Below, in pieces: positions 1-13,203 of a stretch of DNA of 64,000 nucleotides. Source of the stretch: Sphagnum compactum (Eukaryota; Bryophyta; Sphagnopsida; Sphagnales); assembly GCA_965153455.1 (NCBI GenBank), contig OZ234499.1, forward strand, positions 6,892,515 through 6,956,514, written 5' to 3'. The position numbers and the translations under genes are program-made. The first letter of the stretch is position 1. Each line of letters opens with the position of its first letter. The notes below the pieces were generated by a model. That model was not told where the DNA came from. It worked only from the letters and a program-made list of their open reading frames with translations, and searched no databases.

Positions 1-1306
1 AACATCATGCACAAGAGTCCTGAGCGTTACCATTGGAGTCTGTGTCCTGGAAATCAGACTCAAACTCCGAGATTCGAACCTTATCACATGCCTGAAAGAG
101 ACCAACAGGACTGAAAGTTGGGGCAGGGTTTAGGGTTTAACGAACCATCATACCAGTGTCAAATAGCCTACTGAGTAGGGTTGAGGCCCAACCTGCAATT
201 GGTCCCTTCCAGTCGTCCACAGGTTAGATTTAAAATATCCTCTAAGGGCTAGGTGATGTAAACGTCAACACATGTTCTATTGTCTTTTAGTTTAGAAAAC
301 ACGGGAAAAATATAACGTGAAACTGGCAACTTTATTACTGGAGAAACACAAGAGGAAGGAAGAAAGCAACAAAGGAAGGAACAAAGTCCTAACTCAAATA
401 GGTTCCTTTCCAACATAGGTGCCCTGCATCATCCAATTTGGTAAAACAAAAGGGTGACGAATTTCACATACCAACAACAGCACTATTTTCATTGGAACTC
501 AGACAGACAGAGCTTCCCGGAAATTTTCTATACAACGCTGCTGCTGCAAGCTATACTTTCCACACAGTATGAAGCCGTTTAGAGAATCTTGATTGTTTCA
601 AATTGCATTTTGCTTTGTCAAAAAACTTGCACAAGGACTTGAACGTCAGAGAAATTACTTCCGATAACCAGGGTCAAGTATATTAGGATGTCGTGAAGAA
701 TCCACTCACCTCCCATGAAAACTTCCCCTTCTGCCAAACAATGCTGAAGATTTCTGCATCTCCAGTCTAACTGACATCTACTTTGGAGTTCTCGTCATCT
801 GTTTTACGTCCGTTGGACATTTGTAGACCCAATTGATCTGTGTTCAGGAGTATGACTCTCGTGGGCTTGTGGAAGAGGAGAAGAAACCATCTAATGGGGT
901 GGTGCACCACGATACAAGGGACGCAACAGCCGCTTACAGTCAGCTTCATAGCTAACGGTATTCCTTGATCTAGCTAAACCTTTCTAGATCTCCAAAAACC
1001 AAGTTTTGTGTGAGCAGGCTCCCTTGAGTTTGAAAACAAGCAAGTTGTCGTGATGAGGTCTCTCTCTTTATGGCATATACTCCTGATAACGCTTTCCCTC
1101 ACAATTTTCTTACGAGGAGGAGGCTCAAGAGCCTAAACCAAGTTTGCCACATCACAGTGTCATCAATACTAGGCCAAAGAAGTATGGGGCCTGTTGAAAG
1201 AATCCCCTAAGATATCTGTGATCTGTTGTTGTTTATGTACTGCTCCTAGCTGAAGATTCACCAAGCCACGTTTGGAGCCTTTGGAAACGTAGCCGAATCC
1301 AGATTT
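1..1306. other. Flank beyond the REC8 3' end, no gene recognised
   Basis: This stretch lies downstream of the minus-strand REC8 stop codon and should include its 3' untranslated region. I found no convincing reading frame or family similarity here. A short telo-box-like stretch (AGGGTTTAGGGTTT type) is at about 126-138. Confidence 0.4.
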
Positions 1307-4300
1307 CTAGAGGTTCTCACCACGACTGATGCGAATATCGCCATAAGCCTCTGTTTGCTCCACTATAAGAAAGTTGTTGGAAGCCAAAACTGCAATGCAA
1401 CTCCAACAACGGTTACAACATTCAATTTATGTGAGGGCAAACCAAGTGGTTGGTTATGTGCAGTGTGACGGTGGAAGTTCGGATGCACTATCAGCATCTA
1501 CTTGACCAAATATTATGGGAAGGGAGAGAGGGATTTTAAGGAGACTCAGAATAAATGGGCTAGTGAGATTTGATAGAGAGCTAAATGGTAGCTCACATAG
1601 AGAAAAGATCAAAGAGCAATGACAGACACCCATCATTGATCCCATGGAGGAGAAATTGAGTACTAGGTGAGGAATCCTACCGCATGTTTCATAGAACAGT
1701 CTGGCTGCTTCAGATCTCTCAAATCCTGCGGCCAAACTGTTGAGAGACTCATGTGCAGAAGCTCCAGGTTTGTTGAAGTGCCCTCGCATATACCTGGTGG
1801 AGATTGAATTTGAACTGACAGATATCTGTAATAGGAGTCTTACATGAAGCACTAGAGTTGAATTGCATGCAGGATATCAGCTGGAAATAGCATACTGCAA
1901 TCTTATTCCAAGGACCAAAACTGATGATGGTAACAAAATTGTGAACTGTATGTGCACTTAAGAAAGAACCAGATGTCAGTTGTGGACATTTTCTTGAAGA
2001 AGCAGGAAGAATATATGTTGTGAAGATTCTGATTAAGGTGAGCTCACTTCAGAAGGTTTGCTGTCACTCCCCCAATTGGGCCTCGTGGGACTTCTGCTTG
2101 AGTAAAACCAGCTGTGTCTTCCATAAGCTCTACACAACCCATCAAGAACTTATCATGTCAAGCTATGGTATCACACAGTCCATTCTAGACAAAAGTTGGA
2201 ATGATGTTAGGTATCATCTCTGAGGCATGTCTTGTTCTCATCCAAAAGAATATGCTGACCACAAAGTGCACAGCTGAGAGCTTTCAGATGGATCAATAAG
2301 TACATCTATGGCATCTGTCAGCAGTGAGCACTGCCCATCCTTCCTGAGCTGTGTGTTGGAAACTTACCAAACTGAGTAAGGCTGCCTTGTAGGCCAGCAG
2401 AAACCAAATGTTCAGCCAACTCAGGAAATTCACTTGGTATCTGAGAAGCAAGGAATTCATCCTCCATTAAGTCATTCAAATCTGGAGGAGATACAGTCCT
2501 ATAAGCCAGTGAGGGCCTTGAGACTTTTGACCTGCATTCCAATGGGAGGAGAAGGTTATGGCAGGACATGAGCAGACTTCTCCAACAACTGAAGATTAGC
2601 AACTTCAAAAGAAAAAAGCAGTGAATTGTAAGGTTATTGGCGCATCTTTCAGTTTCCAAAGCACAAATGGTCCAGTACTTGACCACACTTCAAAAGCATA
2701 TGTTCGGCAGTATATCTGCATAGAGAGCTATTGAGCTGATGTTGAGGATATGTAAGCATTTTAGGATCCCATACTTTCCAGATGTGGGTTGCTCTCCCTC
2801 GTTATCAAGCACAAGACCTCCTTTGTGAGGAGTTGATCTTGGATGCTTGAAGGTTGGACCACTGCCTTCAACAGATCCTGCATCCACAATACTCAATCAG
2901 TTGGCAACCTTGGTAGCCTGGCCAAGACCCAAACATAAGGAACATATCATATCCAGTCCATCGACTTCACGGCTCAAACCCAAGCCAGTGGTATGGTAGT
3001 CTTCAATCACTGTTTGAAATATGTTACCCATGCTTTCAGGCATAACTTGAGTATACATAATGTGAGAGCTTACCAGCAGAAAGACTGGGTGTCAGACCAA
3101 TGCGTCTTCGAATGGCATCTTCAACCAAAGGGCTGTCTGGGTTGGGGGTTTGAAGGGCAGTTCTCAGCTTCTCCACTGACCCAAGGCTGGATCGCAGAAA
3201 CTCCATTGAAGACTGAAATACATTGTGATGGCGAAATTAGATGCAGCATTACTAATTCAGCCTGCTCTAAGAGTTCTTTGTGATAATAGAAAAACATGGT
3301 AGTACATTCATATCCCATTTTGCAGTCCTCAATAAATTTGCTTGACAGTGACTTCATTTGAGTGTTTTCTGATACCCTATGTCACCAATTTCACAAGTTC
3401 AACCAGATGCCAAACCCCAAAGCAGCACTGCTTGTTAACTAGTATGGATTCTTCCAGGTTTCAGCATCACAAGACAAGCTGGTTGGTGATACAGCTTACA
3501 TTCTCAGGCTGCACATCAAAGTCTGCTTCCATTTCTGGTTGTGAAGGTACTGACGTCCCACTCTCCATGTTACCTTCAAGGACCCAACACAAGACATTAT
3601 TGTCTAATTTGTGAAAATTGTGGAATACCATTGTAAACCAAAGCCTAGCAGGCAATGTCAGAAATCCAAATAGAGATAGCTGCAACGTTTAATGTACAGT
3701 CTCTAGTATCACACTCACAGAAGTTTTACAATGGTGCTCTCTGCTGCAACAGGATCTACAAAGTTCAATAGAGTAGTCTCAGTAAATGCATGCAACCTTG
3801 GCATTCTTGAGGCATCTGAATGTGAGGCTGTCGGGACATGGTCAAAACCCACAGATCTGTCAATAGGTGACCCCAAGATGACTGGAGTCCAATGATCCTA
3901 TTTAGAGATGCACCCACTGATGGTACATTCCAAGCCTGCTGAGCTTGCCTCACTTTTCTTTGGTGGCTCTTCAATTTCTGACATCCATCAAGAACACATG
4001 GAACTAATAACATGTTGAGTCAAATCAAAGGAACTTGTCCATTTCGAGGAGGATTATTACTCCAGGACTTTGCAGAACCAACAAGATGAAGAAGACTCCA
4101 GGTCTTGCAGATTCTGCCCCCTATGAAAAACTTAGTTGTTACTAAACTCATGCATCTAATCAGGTGCTACAACAGATTTTAATGTCCATGAATAATGTAT
4201 CCAATACATTACAAAAAATTTCTATTTCTTTTTGGCAACTTGATCAATTTAAAGAGTGCCACAGAGACACATGCGGTAAGATTAGAAGGGTAGAGTGTAA

Positions 4301-7300
4301 TACTGCCACATACTTTTCTGAGTAACGATCCACTGACAATGTCTGATGGATCCTTGTACCAAATGTTGAATGTCTTTGCAGAAACTTCTATGCTGCCATC
4401 AAGTATCTTGCTATAAGCAGGTTTCTTTGTTGACACCCTTCGCCTCCTTTTCTTGGGACATCCTTGTGGCTGCACCCTCACATGCAAACTCCAGGCATAC
4501 TATATGGTTGCACTCTGTGACTAGCAAAGTCTCAGGAACACCTCATCAAATTTGGAAATTGGACATTGTTTTTCCTTTGCTGTCAATTGGATTCTGAATA
4601 AGGTAACCCTAAGACAAGGTGAGTCATGAACATCTTGCCAACAGTGGCAAGAACATGGCCTACCAGTGCTTGTTCTTCAGACGGGTATGTCTGGGGCATA
4701 TCATCTGCCATAGTATCTTGAGGCAGCTGCTCCTCGTGTATGGTGTCTAAAAACTCACCAGTAAGATTGGGTGCAAGTTTATCTGCAAGGCAAAGTAGCA
4801 GGCAGACTGCTTGTCAAGTTTGAACTCCTCTTTGGGTTGATGAATGGCAAGGCCCCATGCATACAAGGTCGACTGTCTACAAGGGGAAACCTACCGTTAC
4901 AGGTTTTTCCCTATACATCTTGATATAGAATTTTTGCAAGGATATATGAACAATTGATAGTCTGACTAGGTACGGGTCCAGTTGATTAGACCAGGTGCCC
5001 TATCATAAGTGCAAGTCCTAGCTAAAGGTTCAGGGTTTGATTGGTAAAATCATCAGTCCTGTGAGTTTAGAGAAATTGGCATTGATCAACATCTCATCAC
5101 AAACAGCAACCGCAATTACTGAAAAGACAGAATAAAGAGCAACTTGTGTGGACTATGTCAGGAGAAAAATGCTGAGCTCAATGTTGGGATGTTCAGATCC
5201 CACAAGGAAGCCCAGGAAGAATAGCCTTATTCAAGGAACTCTTGACCTAATTAACAGTAAACAATGTACTCTTGAGAGGACTCTCTGACCTGGAAGCTGA
5301 AAGTCCGGAAAAATGTCATCCATGGGCTGGGGCAGGTCAGGGGGAGATCCACTGCTCACATCCTCATACCTGCCAACAGATAGATCATTATATCCAAATG
5401 CTGAGCATTGAGGTTGAACTTGTGCTGCCACTGGTCTGCTGTATTTCACCACCTGAATTTAATACTTTGGGCCATTTTGAACATGCCCAAGTTGCTCTTA
5501 TGGACGAAGACTGTTATAGATTCCAGACTTATGTCAACAGACTTTAAATTAACCTGGTCCCATGAAATTACCTGAATGGATCATTGGTATGGTTTGGGAA
5601 TTCGTAGTTGGGGTTTTCTTGAAGGGTGATATCTTCATAAGCAGCTGTACAGGGCAATAGATCATAAACCCGAAATGAGAGCAAAATCTTGAGATGTGCC
5701 ATGTCAGCCTGTGCACTCAAGAAACGATAGCAGTAGATGTAGATCATATTGGTGTAACTATAATACCACCACTAGGTTTTGGCTTCAGGAGCAGGTGATC
5801 ATGACCTTAGTTACATTGTTTGCCCGAGATTTCAATGTTGGCATTGTAAGGGCTTCCTAATTTACCTTGAAACAGATGATCTCGTGCAGTGGAGTGCAGT
5901 TCAGGTTCGAAATTGATATCCACATGCCGAGGGAGGACAAAGAATTTTTCTTTCTGTAAGAAAGAGTTGCAGAACTCATGTTAAATTGTCAGATTTGAAC
6001 CACAACGTCCATTGGGTCGAGTCATATGCAGTCCACTGTCAGGGGGTTTAGGGTTTAGGGTTCCATAGCCATCCCGAAACAGGCTTCCTGCTGCAATCTC
6101 ATCATAATTGACAAACAAAAGGAAGAAGTTGAAGTTTGTGAATCAGAGCTATATGTGCTACGATTCTACACCTCTTGCAGATCCGGTGCACGCTCTAGTG
6201 TGAATAATAGAATTCATAGCGCTTGTATGATCAGTCGTAATCTAGATCTGGAGCTTACCGGGTCAAGCTCCTCCTCCTCCGCCCCGTCCGTGCACGGCCT
6301 CAGCAATGGCTGTTCAATATTGTCTTCAGAGAAACTGAATCGTCCATAGTCAATGGTTACTTTCTCAAACCTGCTGCCAACAAATTCCGGCAGAAGTCAA
6401 GGACTTCCTCTTGTCTTTCTGGACTGAACACCCGTAAGAAAGAAAACCACCGGAAATTGAACGGGTATATTATGTACTAGAATTGCAGCGTGTGAACTGC
6501 TTGCGAAGTCTAGTATCGAAGATAGATGCAGCAGATCTCAATTTGAGAGACTATTGCTCGGGGAACCTCGGCGCTGTTTTCACAGCTTGCAATATATCGA
6601 CCATATATTCTCGTTGCAAGCATCATCGCAAGCATAAAGAAACACTGTACATTGCACAATTCTTTGCCAGCATCATTAATCACAAGAGATCTTAACAAGA
6701 AAGTCTAACAACTAAGTGTTCAAAGATGATCTAGAACTCACTTTGCATGATATCTGCGCCTTGGGAGGCTGCAAGCTTTGGCAGCGGACTCTAGAGCTGC
6801 AAGTGTTCTGATCTTGACCTGTATGTACACAAATACGTGGCCATGCATTTGATTATGTCAGATGAAAAGCTTCTCAGATGGCAGATCTGTAGACAACAGA
6901 AAACCGAAATAGGTTTCTATAGGTCTCCAGGTGCAGTGCATACCAGAAAGTCGTTCAAATCGTCTTTGAGAAGAATAATGCAATTCACTCGTTCACAACA
7001 CAAGAAGCACAACAATCCAATTACTTCAGTTCAATGAACTGATATTGCTCAAGATCATCCAGTTACTACACATTTATATCTGATCATATTGATCACTCTT
7101 GCGCAGTGATCTGTAGCTATCTCTTCAATGATCATCGATATGCAGTAAGTAGTTGGATTATAAGCTTCTGCTCAGAAGGATTGGATCTTGAAACCTAGAT
7201 ATGGATCATGAGATCAGTTCTGCAAATGCTATAAGTCTGTTATTGTTCTTCTCTCTCCAGCCTTACAAGGGCCAATTGAGAGATTGCACTATATTCCAGA

Positions 7301-8236
7301 TCTGTCCATGCAGTGAGAACCTGAGTCCTGCACTTACCGTAGAGGAAATTCACCTTGCGACTGTAAACGTTTACCACTCCTCCTGTAAGCTCCATACGAA
7401 CAAATTTCAGTTCCAGACCATTACGACAGTACACGATTCGCATTTGTTTCCTCTCCTCCTGCCCAGAGGCTGTAGTACGTACCCATGAGGATGCTTGAAA
7501 GCCTCAGTGCAAGTGGAACTTGCGGGTGCATTATCTGTTTGCTGCAACATATGGAAAGTCCAAGGAGAACCAGTCAAATTGTGCTTGCGGTACTCGCCCG
7601 GCCTGCGCGTACTGCTAATGTAAACGAATATGCTCATTAGGAGCGCGTAATAGTATGCTCAGCCGCTCATTAGGATCAGAATATTCTTGATTGCAACAAC
7701 AGACATGCAACGGATCTTCTGCACGACAATGGAATCAAAATTAATTTCGACATGGCGTCTCATGACGGCACGTAAGTGGAATTCTGTGTCCCCGATCACG
7801 GAGTTTCTTGATCGGCGAAACAGGCGCTTAAGGACGAGTTGGAATGAACTGCAATCGTCGACGTCGCAACACAGTTTCAAACCAACAAAATGATCTCTCA
7901 CGAGCTTTTATCTATATTTCAAAGTAACGCGTCCCCTGCAGTCACTCTATGCAGACAACTCCTGATCCATTTAGGCAAGCAAGATGTGGCAGGGATTATG
8001 AATCTCTATACCAGATTTCCTCAATGTCAATCGATGCTGCCTTTCTCCGGTTTATCCTGGCACGCAACGTGGCTGCGATCCTGCACCATACACCAGAAGA
8101 AAAAACATTACGGAATCTCAGTGTTTACGTAATAGAGGAAACTTAGTCATTACGGAATCTCAGTGTTTACTGAATGACACTACCAGATCTGCCCCAGAGG
8201 CCCCTTCTTGCAGAGTAGCTCATGTGAGTAGAACAT
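1307..8236 (-). CDS. REC8: Meiotic cohesin alpha-kleisin, REC8/SYN1 type
   Basis: The product closes the cohesin ring between SMC heads and holds sister chromatids together in meiosis (family knowledge). Exons read on the minus strand: 8236-8184, 8080-8012, 7541-7483, 7382-7338, 6963-6944, 6818-6742, 6370-6259, 5953-5866, 5644-5572, 5369-5290, 4782-4759, 4704-4664, 4469-4314, 3977-about 3914 or 3872, 3549 or 3573-3500, 3212-3074, 2877-2775, 2531-2368, 2129-2048, 1793-1681, 1389-1307. Phases agree at every junction; exons 14 and 15 have alternative ends, giving about 564-586 aa. The N-terminal kleisin domain starts MFYSHELLCKKGPLGQIW, followed by IAATLRARINRRK and GGVVNVYSRKVNFLY. A basic KKRRRR patch is central. 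The C-terminal winged helix has ESLNSLAAGFERSEAARLF and VEQTEAYGDI. The CVLA and FNKPGA signatures favour REC8 over RAD21. No internal stop is seen. Confidence 0.9.
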
Positions 8237-9130
8237 GATGCCGACGTCGTCGTTAACCTCCAATTAGCTGTTTTCCCGGACCACTGCACCAGCTCCAAGC
8301 GACGTGCAACGTACACTTCCGATCATCCGGGGCCGGCCGCAGATCCGAACATCTATTCCAGCGGCCAGCTACCCGCGGTAACAATAAGCCGAGAATGCAG
8401 ATCTGTACTACACATACGAAGGGAAAGAAAAAAGAAAAGAAACAAAGCTAGAATCAGAATGAGAGCTTCAAACCTCACGAACGTGAAATAAATCTTAGTA
8501 CTATATATAGGAAAGTCCACTTCTCAATGCAAGCTCGACATGGTGCGGATTATAATAGTCCCATGAATTTTCGTCAGAAATCATTTCTGGAACTACACAA
8601 GCTGTTATACTCGCAGGCAGTAATCACGTTATATAGATCAAGATGTCAAAAGCATAGTAATACTAGTTACGTGTTGTGCGATCCTGATTCCTTACTTGAA
8701 CAACCGTAGAGCCAAATTTTATGATCAAGAACGTCACGTGATCAAGTAAAGTCTTGGTCAGTGATGAGACACACAGGAGTTGTAACAATTATCATTATTA
8801 CTATTGTGTCCCGGATCAAGCAGCTATATAGATAGACTTGTGAGAGCGAGAGTACATTAAATTACCTTCCACCGATTCCGAGGAGCTCGTGTCGATGAGA
8901 TGCAAATCGAACGCAGTGCAGCAACTGGATCAGCAGCTCATAATCTTCGCATCTGCTGCTGCGATCAGACGACGAAGGCGATGACGACAATTCGCGCGCA
9001 GGAACCAGAGACCGACAGAGACACGGAGAGAGCCAGCAAAAGAGAGAGAGAGAGAGAGGGGTGGGGGTGGGGGGGTAGCAAAGAGGGCGGAAACAGCGAC
9101 GCTGCAATTCTTTCTTCTTTAAAAAAAACA
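8236..9130 (-). promoter_or_regulatory. Probable REC8 5' leader and promoter region
   Basis: This region is upstream of the REC8 start on the minus strand. A TATATATA stretch at about 8502-8511 could be a TATA box some 270 bases before the start codon, but it is palindromic and unproven. A GA-rich microsatellite lies at about 9038-9060, typical of plant 5' leaders. No other gene is recognised here. Confidence 0.3.
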
Positions 9131-10017
9131 GAAAGGATAAATTATTAATTAATTATTTTAGGCTGATGCTGTGATCATCCATAATAAGTATGTTTAGCCA
9201 AATTTAGCGATATTGAAATATGAAAGTAGAAAATCTTAAGGACCCTTTCATATTGTAGACAATTGTGTAGACTTTTCAATGAGTTTTATTTTTATTTTTC
9301 CGTTTTTTGGCGACTCTTTTTCTTTTCTTTTCCCAAAAGTCAGGGAATTTACAGATAGAATATTCTTTATTGAAAATATTCTTTCATAAAATGGCGAAAA
9401 ATTCACCACCAAAAAATCACTGACCTGTTACTGTGGTTGTGTCTTTTTCTGGAACTTTTTTGTAGCCAGAATGGTGATCATCCTTATGAAGATTTAGCCA
9501 AATATGCCCATGAACCAGATATTATGTAGAAATCTTTAGTTTTTCCTTTCTATATTTTTCGCTGCACACTTCACACCAAATATAGAAATCTGATGATTCT
9601 AGGTATTTTCTCCCCCTCACTTTTGGCGAATGAAAACCTCCAAAATCAATTCATTTTCAAAAAAATTGTTTTTTATTTCGCTTTTTGGCGAAATTTTGCC
9701 AGTAAAAAAAGACTGGAAGTTTGTAATTATTTTGACTGTGTTTTTGACTGTGTTGCTAAAGTGGCAATCACCCATAACATAATTTAGCCAGATTCGGCGA
9801 TAAGAAAATATGAGAATAAAAAAAATCAGCATCCTTCTATATTATTGGCTACCTGCTGGAACTTAAGATAGAATCTGGCGATTTCTATAATATTTTTAGA
9901 TTTGTTTTGGAAATTTGATGACTTAGAAAGTCAAAAAACACTAAAATTTCATCAATTTCACAAAATTAACCATGACCCCTTCACTGATGCTTTTGGTGGC
10001 AAGTTTTTGCTAATATA

Positions 10018-10395
10018 TTAGAGTTATCCGTAATGTCAGGAAAAGACAGCACGAGTACCTTGAGTTTCGTCATAAACAGGGTGAGATTCAAAAAAACCCT
10101 GCAAAAAAGTACGTTAGAAAGAAAGACAGGGGTGAAACTCAGAAAACCATCAATTTTGATGAGTTTTCTGAGTTTCACCCTGTCTTTCTTTTTTCCTGAG
10201 TGCCTCCAATACTAGGCCTCCAATAACGTACCTCCCAAGTGCTACATACCCATTTGTACAGCTCTATAATTCCTTTCGAACCTTGTGCATTAAATGCTGA
10301 GTTTCAGCATTTCATTACTTTACAAATACTACTGAACGAGGGGGTTAGGGGGTGAAAGGAGGCCCAAATACAGGGTGAATTTATGGATTTCTCTA
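10018..10395. mobile_element. MITE-like element with imperfect inverted ends
   Basis: The left end reads TTAGAGTTATCCGTAA. The right end, reversed, reads TAGAGAAATCCATAA, about 12 of 15 matching. The last 65 bases before the right end, including GTGAAAGGAGGCCCAAA and CAGGGTGAAT, recur with changes at 35381-35447, so this is a dispersed family. An internal long hairpin lies at 10117-10192. It has no coding capacity. I assign no superfamily because I cannot define the target duplication. Confidence 0.55.
10117..10192. repeat. Long near-perfect hairpin inside the MITE
   Basis: The left arm includes AAAGACAGGGGTGAAACTCA and the right arm includes TGAGTTTCACCCTGTCTTT. Arms are roughly 30 bases around a loop of about 15 bases. 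A transcript would fold into a strong stem. The arms also resemble the element's own terminal CAGGGTGAA segment, so the hairpin may have arisen from nested element ends. Confidence 0.7.
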
Positions 10396-11815
10396 TTGTG
10401 AAATACTTAAAAGGAAACATGTGTTGTTGTTTTTTTACCTAACAAAAATCCGGCACTTTTGCAGATACAAAAAATTGAAACTAGAACACATTGGTCCCTT
10501 ACTTTGTTCAACTAATAAAACACTAGTAAGTAATCAATCCTTCTTGGAATTGTTTAATTCAAAGAATGATAATTTGTGTAGTAACCCTTAAACATTTTGT
10601 GTCCAAACAATGTATAATTCCTATTCGTGTGGGCTTTCTTAAATTGCCCACATGAATATTCATATTCAAACCCTTATCTTGTAGCAAACATGTCAAAGAT
10701 TAAACTGAACTGGTCAGTTTATAGGGTTTAGGGTTTCTCTAAACCCTAGGAAGACTCTTGAAAAAGAATAGACAACGTATGTCATTGTATGTGATCCAAC
10801 ACTATAGACAACATCTTTTGGATTGCCTTCGGCGAGCTCTACATGCTCAAAACTATTGTTGGCTTACCACTCGAAGTTTAGGAAAAAGTTGCAATTCTTC
10901 AACACATTTGACACTTCACATGAATGTTTTTTGAGAATTTTTTTTTAATTGATTTGAATATCAATAAAAAAATTTTATCATATGCAACCCATCATTTTGT
11001 AGTTGAATGTAACTACTAGTCATTTGTAACTAGATTGGGCATGCTTATAATTATAAAATTGATATCATATATTATATGGGTTATACAGTTGTGTGTAACT
11101 AACATGCATGAAAATAAAAAACATATATAAATCTTTCCACACAATAATTAAATAATTTTCACTTTAAGAAAAAAAAAACGAAATTCAAATTACTAAATGA
11201 CCCATAAATGAATAAAATTCATGACAACCCAAAAATCATATGAATAATTAATATAGCCGTAAATTTGAATACTTTGTAGCTTGGGAAAGAGGCCAATAAT
11301 CTCTTGAAAACCAAGCAATAAAAACCTAGTACATTATTGTGTAACTATAAGTTTCGCACCTCAAATCGTTTCTTGAGAATACCATACATTCAAATAAGAT
11401 AGTTCAAATTTCCATTGTCTGAAGATCCTAACAAATACTTGGGTCGTCTTACAAATTCATTTTGAGTAATAGTATGTCATAAATTTATTATTATTTAATT
11501 AATCACATATTATGCATTGATATTTATTAGTTCTAATATGACAAAGTCATTTTGAAGCAAATGTTCATTCATTCATCCATTGCATTCTGAAGGGAGTAGA
11601 ACCAATAGTACATTTATTCATCCACAGTAGGTATTCTGATGGAGTAGTAACTCTAGTAGTATATGTACATGTACATGTACAAATTCATAGTATTCTGGAG
11701 GTTTAGGGTTTAATGGGGTTCGTTGTCGCAGAGCTGCCGCTGCTGCTGCATGCGCGATCTCGCTCCCCGCGAGCTGCTTGCTGGATTGTTGTAGTTTTGC
11801 AGTCTCGATCTGCAG

Positions 11816-13203
11816 TTAGACTCTTGTCTTGCTGAATCCCATCGCGCGAATCACCAACATGTGGTAGATTGCAGCAAGCGTCGCTCCCAGTAATGGCCCT
11901 ACCCAAAATATCCACTGCGGTAGCAGAGGCACACCCCCGCCTGATGATCTCAGGGAGCTTTTCCGAAACTTGTAGAGAATTTATAGGAAAGTCTGCAGCA
12001 ATGGGTTTGCTGCATAATTCATTGTGGACATTACGAGCAAAGACTAGGTGAAAAAAAGAAAAAAAGAAAAATATTCTTCATCAGCAGTGTGAGAATGAAG
12101 AGCAGCACCTACTGCAGGACGAGGATATGGGAGTATACACTAGATGCTGCTGCTGCTTGAACTTACTTGGTCATTCCAGGCGTTGTGGTGTCTGTTGAAG
12201 ATGACGGCAGCACCCAAGCTGCGAGCTGGGTTGATACCAGTTCCTGTGATGGGAATAGTCGCCAAATGCACCAAGTAAACTGCAAATCCAATGGGAAGGG
12301 GCGCAAGCACCTGCAGTGCAGCAACACAAGAATTCATGATTCATAATTCTCTCAGCAGCTGCTCCTGAACATGACTAGTAGCTAGATCTGCAAGAGATGA
12401 TGCAGCAAGCAGAATGCGTTATGATTAACGCGAGTTCGACAACATGACCAAGTACCGGCACATAAGAATCACGAGCTTTGCGCTTGGCATCAGTGGCACT
12501 GAACACAGTGTACACCAGCACAAAGGTGCCAACGATTTCGGCACCCAAGCCGTCTCCCTTGGTGTAACCATGAGCGACTTGATTGGCTCCACCTCCGTTA
12601 GCTTCATAGAAGCCTGGCTGAAACCCTTTCACGATTCCTGCTCCGCAGATTGCACCCAGGCACTGACAGATCATGTAGAAGACGGCTCGAGGGAGAGAAA
12701 CTTTCCTTGCTAGAAAAAGCCCAAACGTCACTGCTGGATTGATGTGTCCTCCTGCATGCAGGCGAGTAGCAGACGAAAATACATTATAACGAGGAAAACA
12801 ACAACAGTGACAAAGTCTGCTTGCAAGCTCTTGATCTAGTATGATCATAAGGTGGAGCTTGAATACTAGTACCTGAAATCCCAGCAGTGCAATAGACGAG
12901 GACGAAGATCATGCCACCAAACGCCCATGCGATGCCTTGAGTGCCGACACCGTTACAGCCACCCAACCGGTCTTGACCCATCACGGTGTTAATGGCGATG
13001 TAAAGGAAGAGAAGGCTGGCAAAGAACTCCGCAATCCCAGCTCTCCAGAAAGCCCACAACCCAAACTCCTTTCTGTCGACCAAAGGCGCAAATGCCGGTT
13101 CCGTGTAGTCCCTCGTGTCGATCGGAGCACTTGTACCCAATGGTATTCGCTCCCCATACTTGGTCGTTGCTCCTACTGCGATATCATCTTCCTTGTCTGC
13201 CAT
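11816..13203 (-). CDS. PIP: Plasma-membrane aquaporin (PIP)
   Basis: This is a major intrinsic protein that conducts water, and sometimes CO2 or peroxide, across the plasma membrane. Four exons on the minus strand: 13203-12873, 12751-12456, 12310-12167 and 11914-11816, joining in phase to give 289 aa. The first NPA motif follows GGHI at residues 115-117 and the second is at 236-238 in GTGINPARS. His224, Thr233 and Arg239 match the selectivity filter positions of PIPs, and the loop-D stretch [10 protein letters not shown] is the PIP gating loop. I start at MADKEDD because it matches PIP N-termini; an in-frame ATG lies 15 bases upstream. The tail GFSKTRV is short. I do not assign PIP1 versus PIP2. 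The frame is intact. Confidence 0.93.

Larger units (their letters stand above)
9130..11700. other. AT-rich intergenic DNA with repeat pieces
   Basis: No coding region is recognised between REC8 and the aquaporin. The stretch holds three diverged copies of a unit with GATCATCC and TTAGCCAAAT (about 9171-9245, 9472-9520 and 9760-9850), a MITE-like element at 10018-10395 and a telo-box pair near 10723-10750. The rest is AT-rich and featureless to me. Confidence 0.5.

Noticed and set aside
5272-5547. A 91-codon plus-strand open frame
   Set aside because: Overlaps REC8 exon 10 on the opposite strand; the minus-strand reading fits the exon structure.
8900-9148. An 82-codon open frame upstream of REC8
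   Set aside because: Arises from a GA microsatellite and has no recognisable features.
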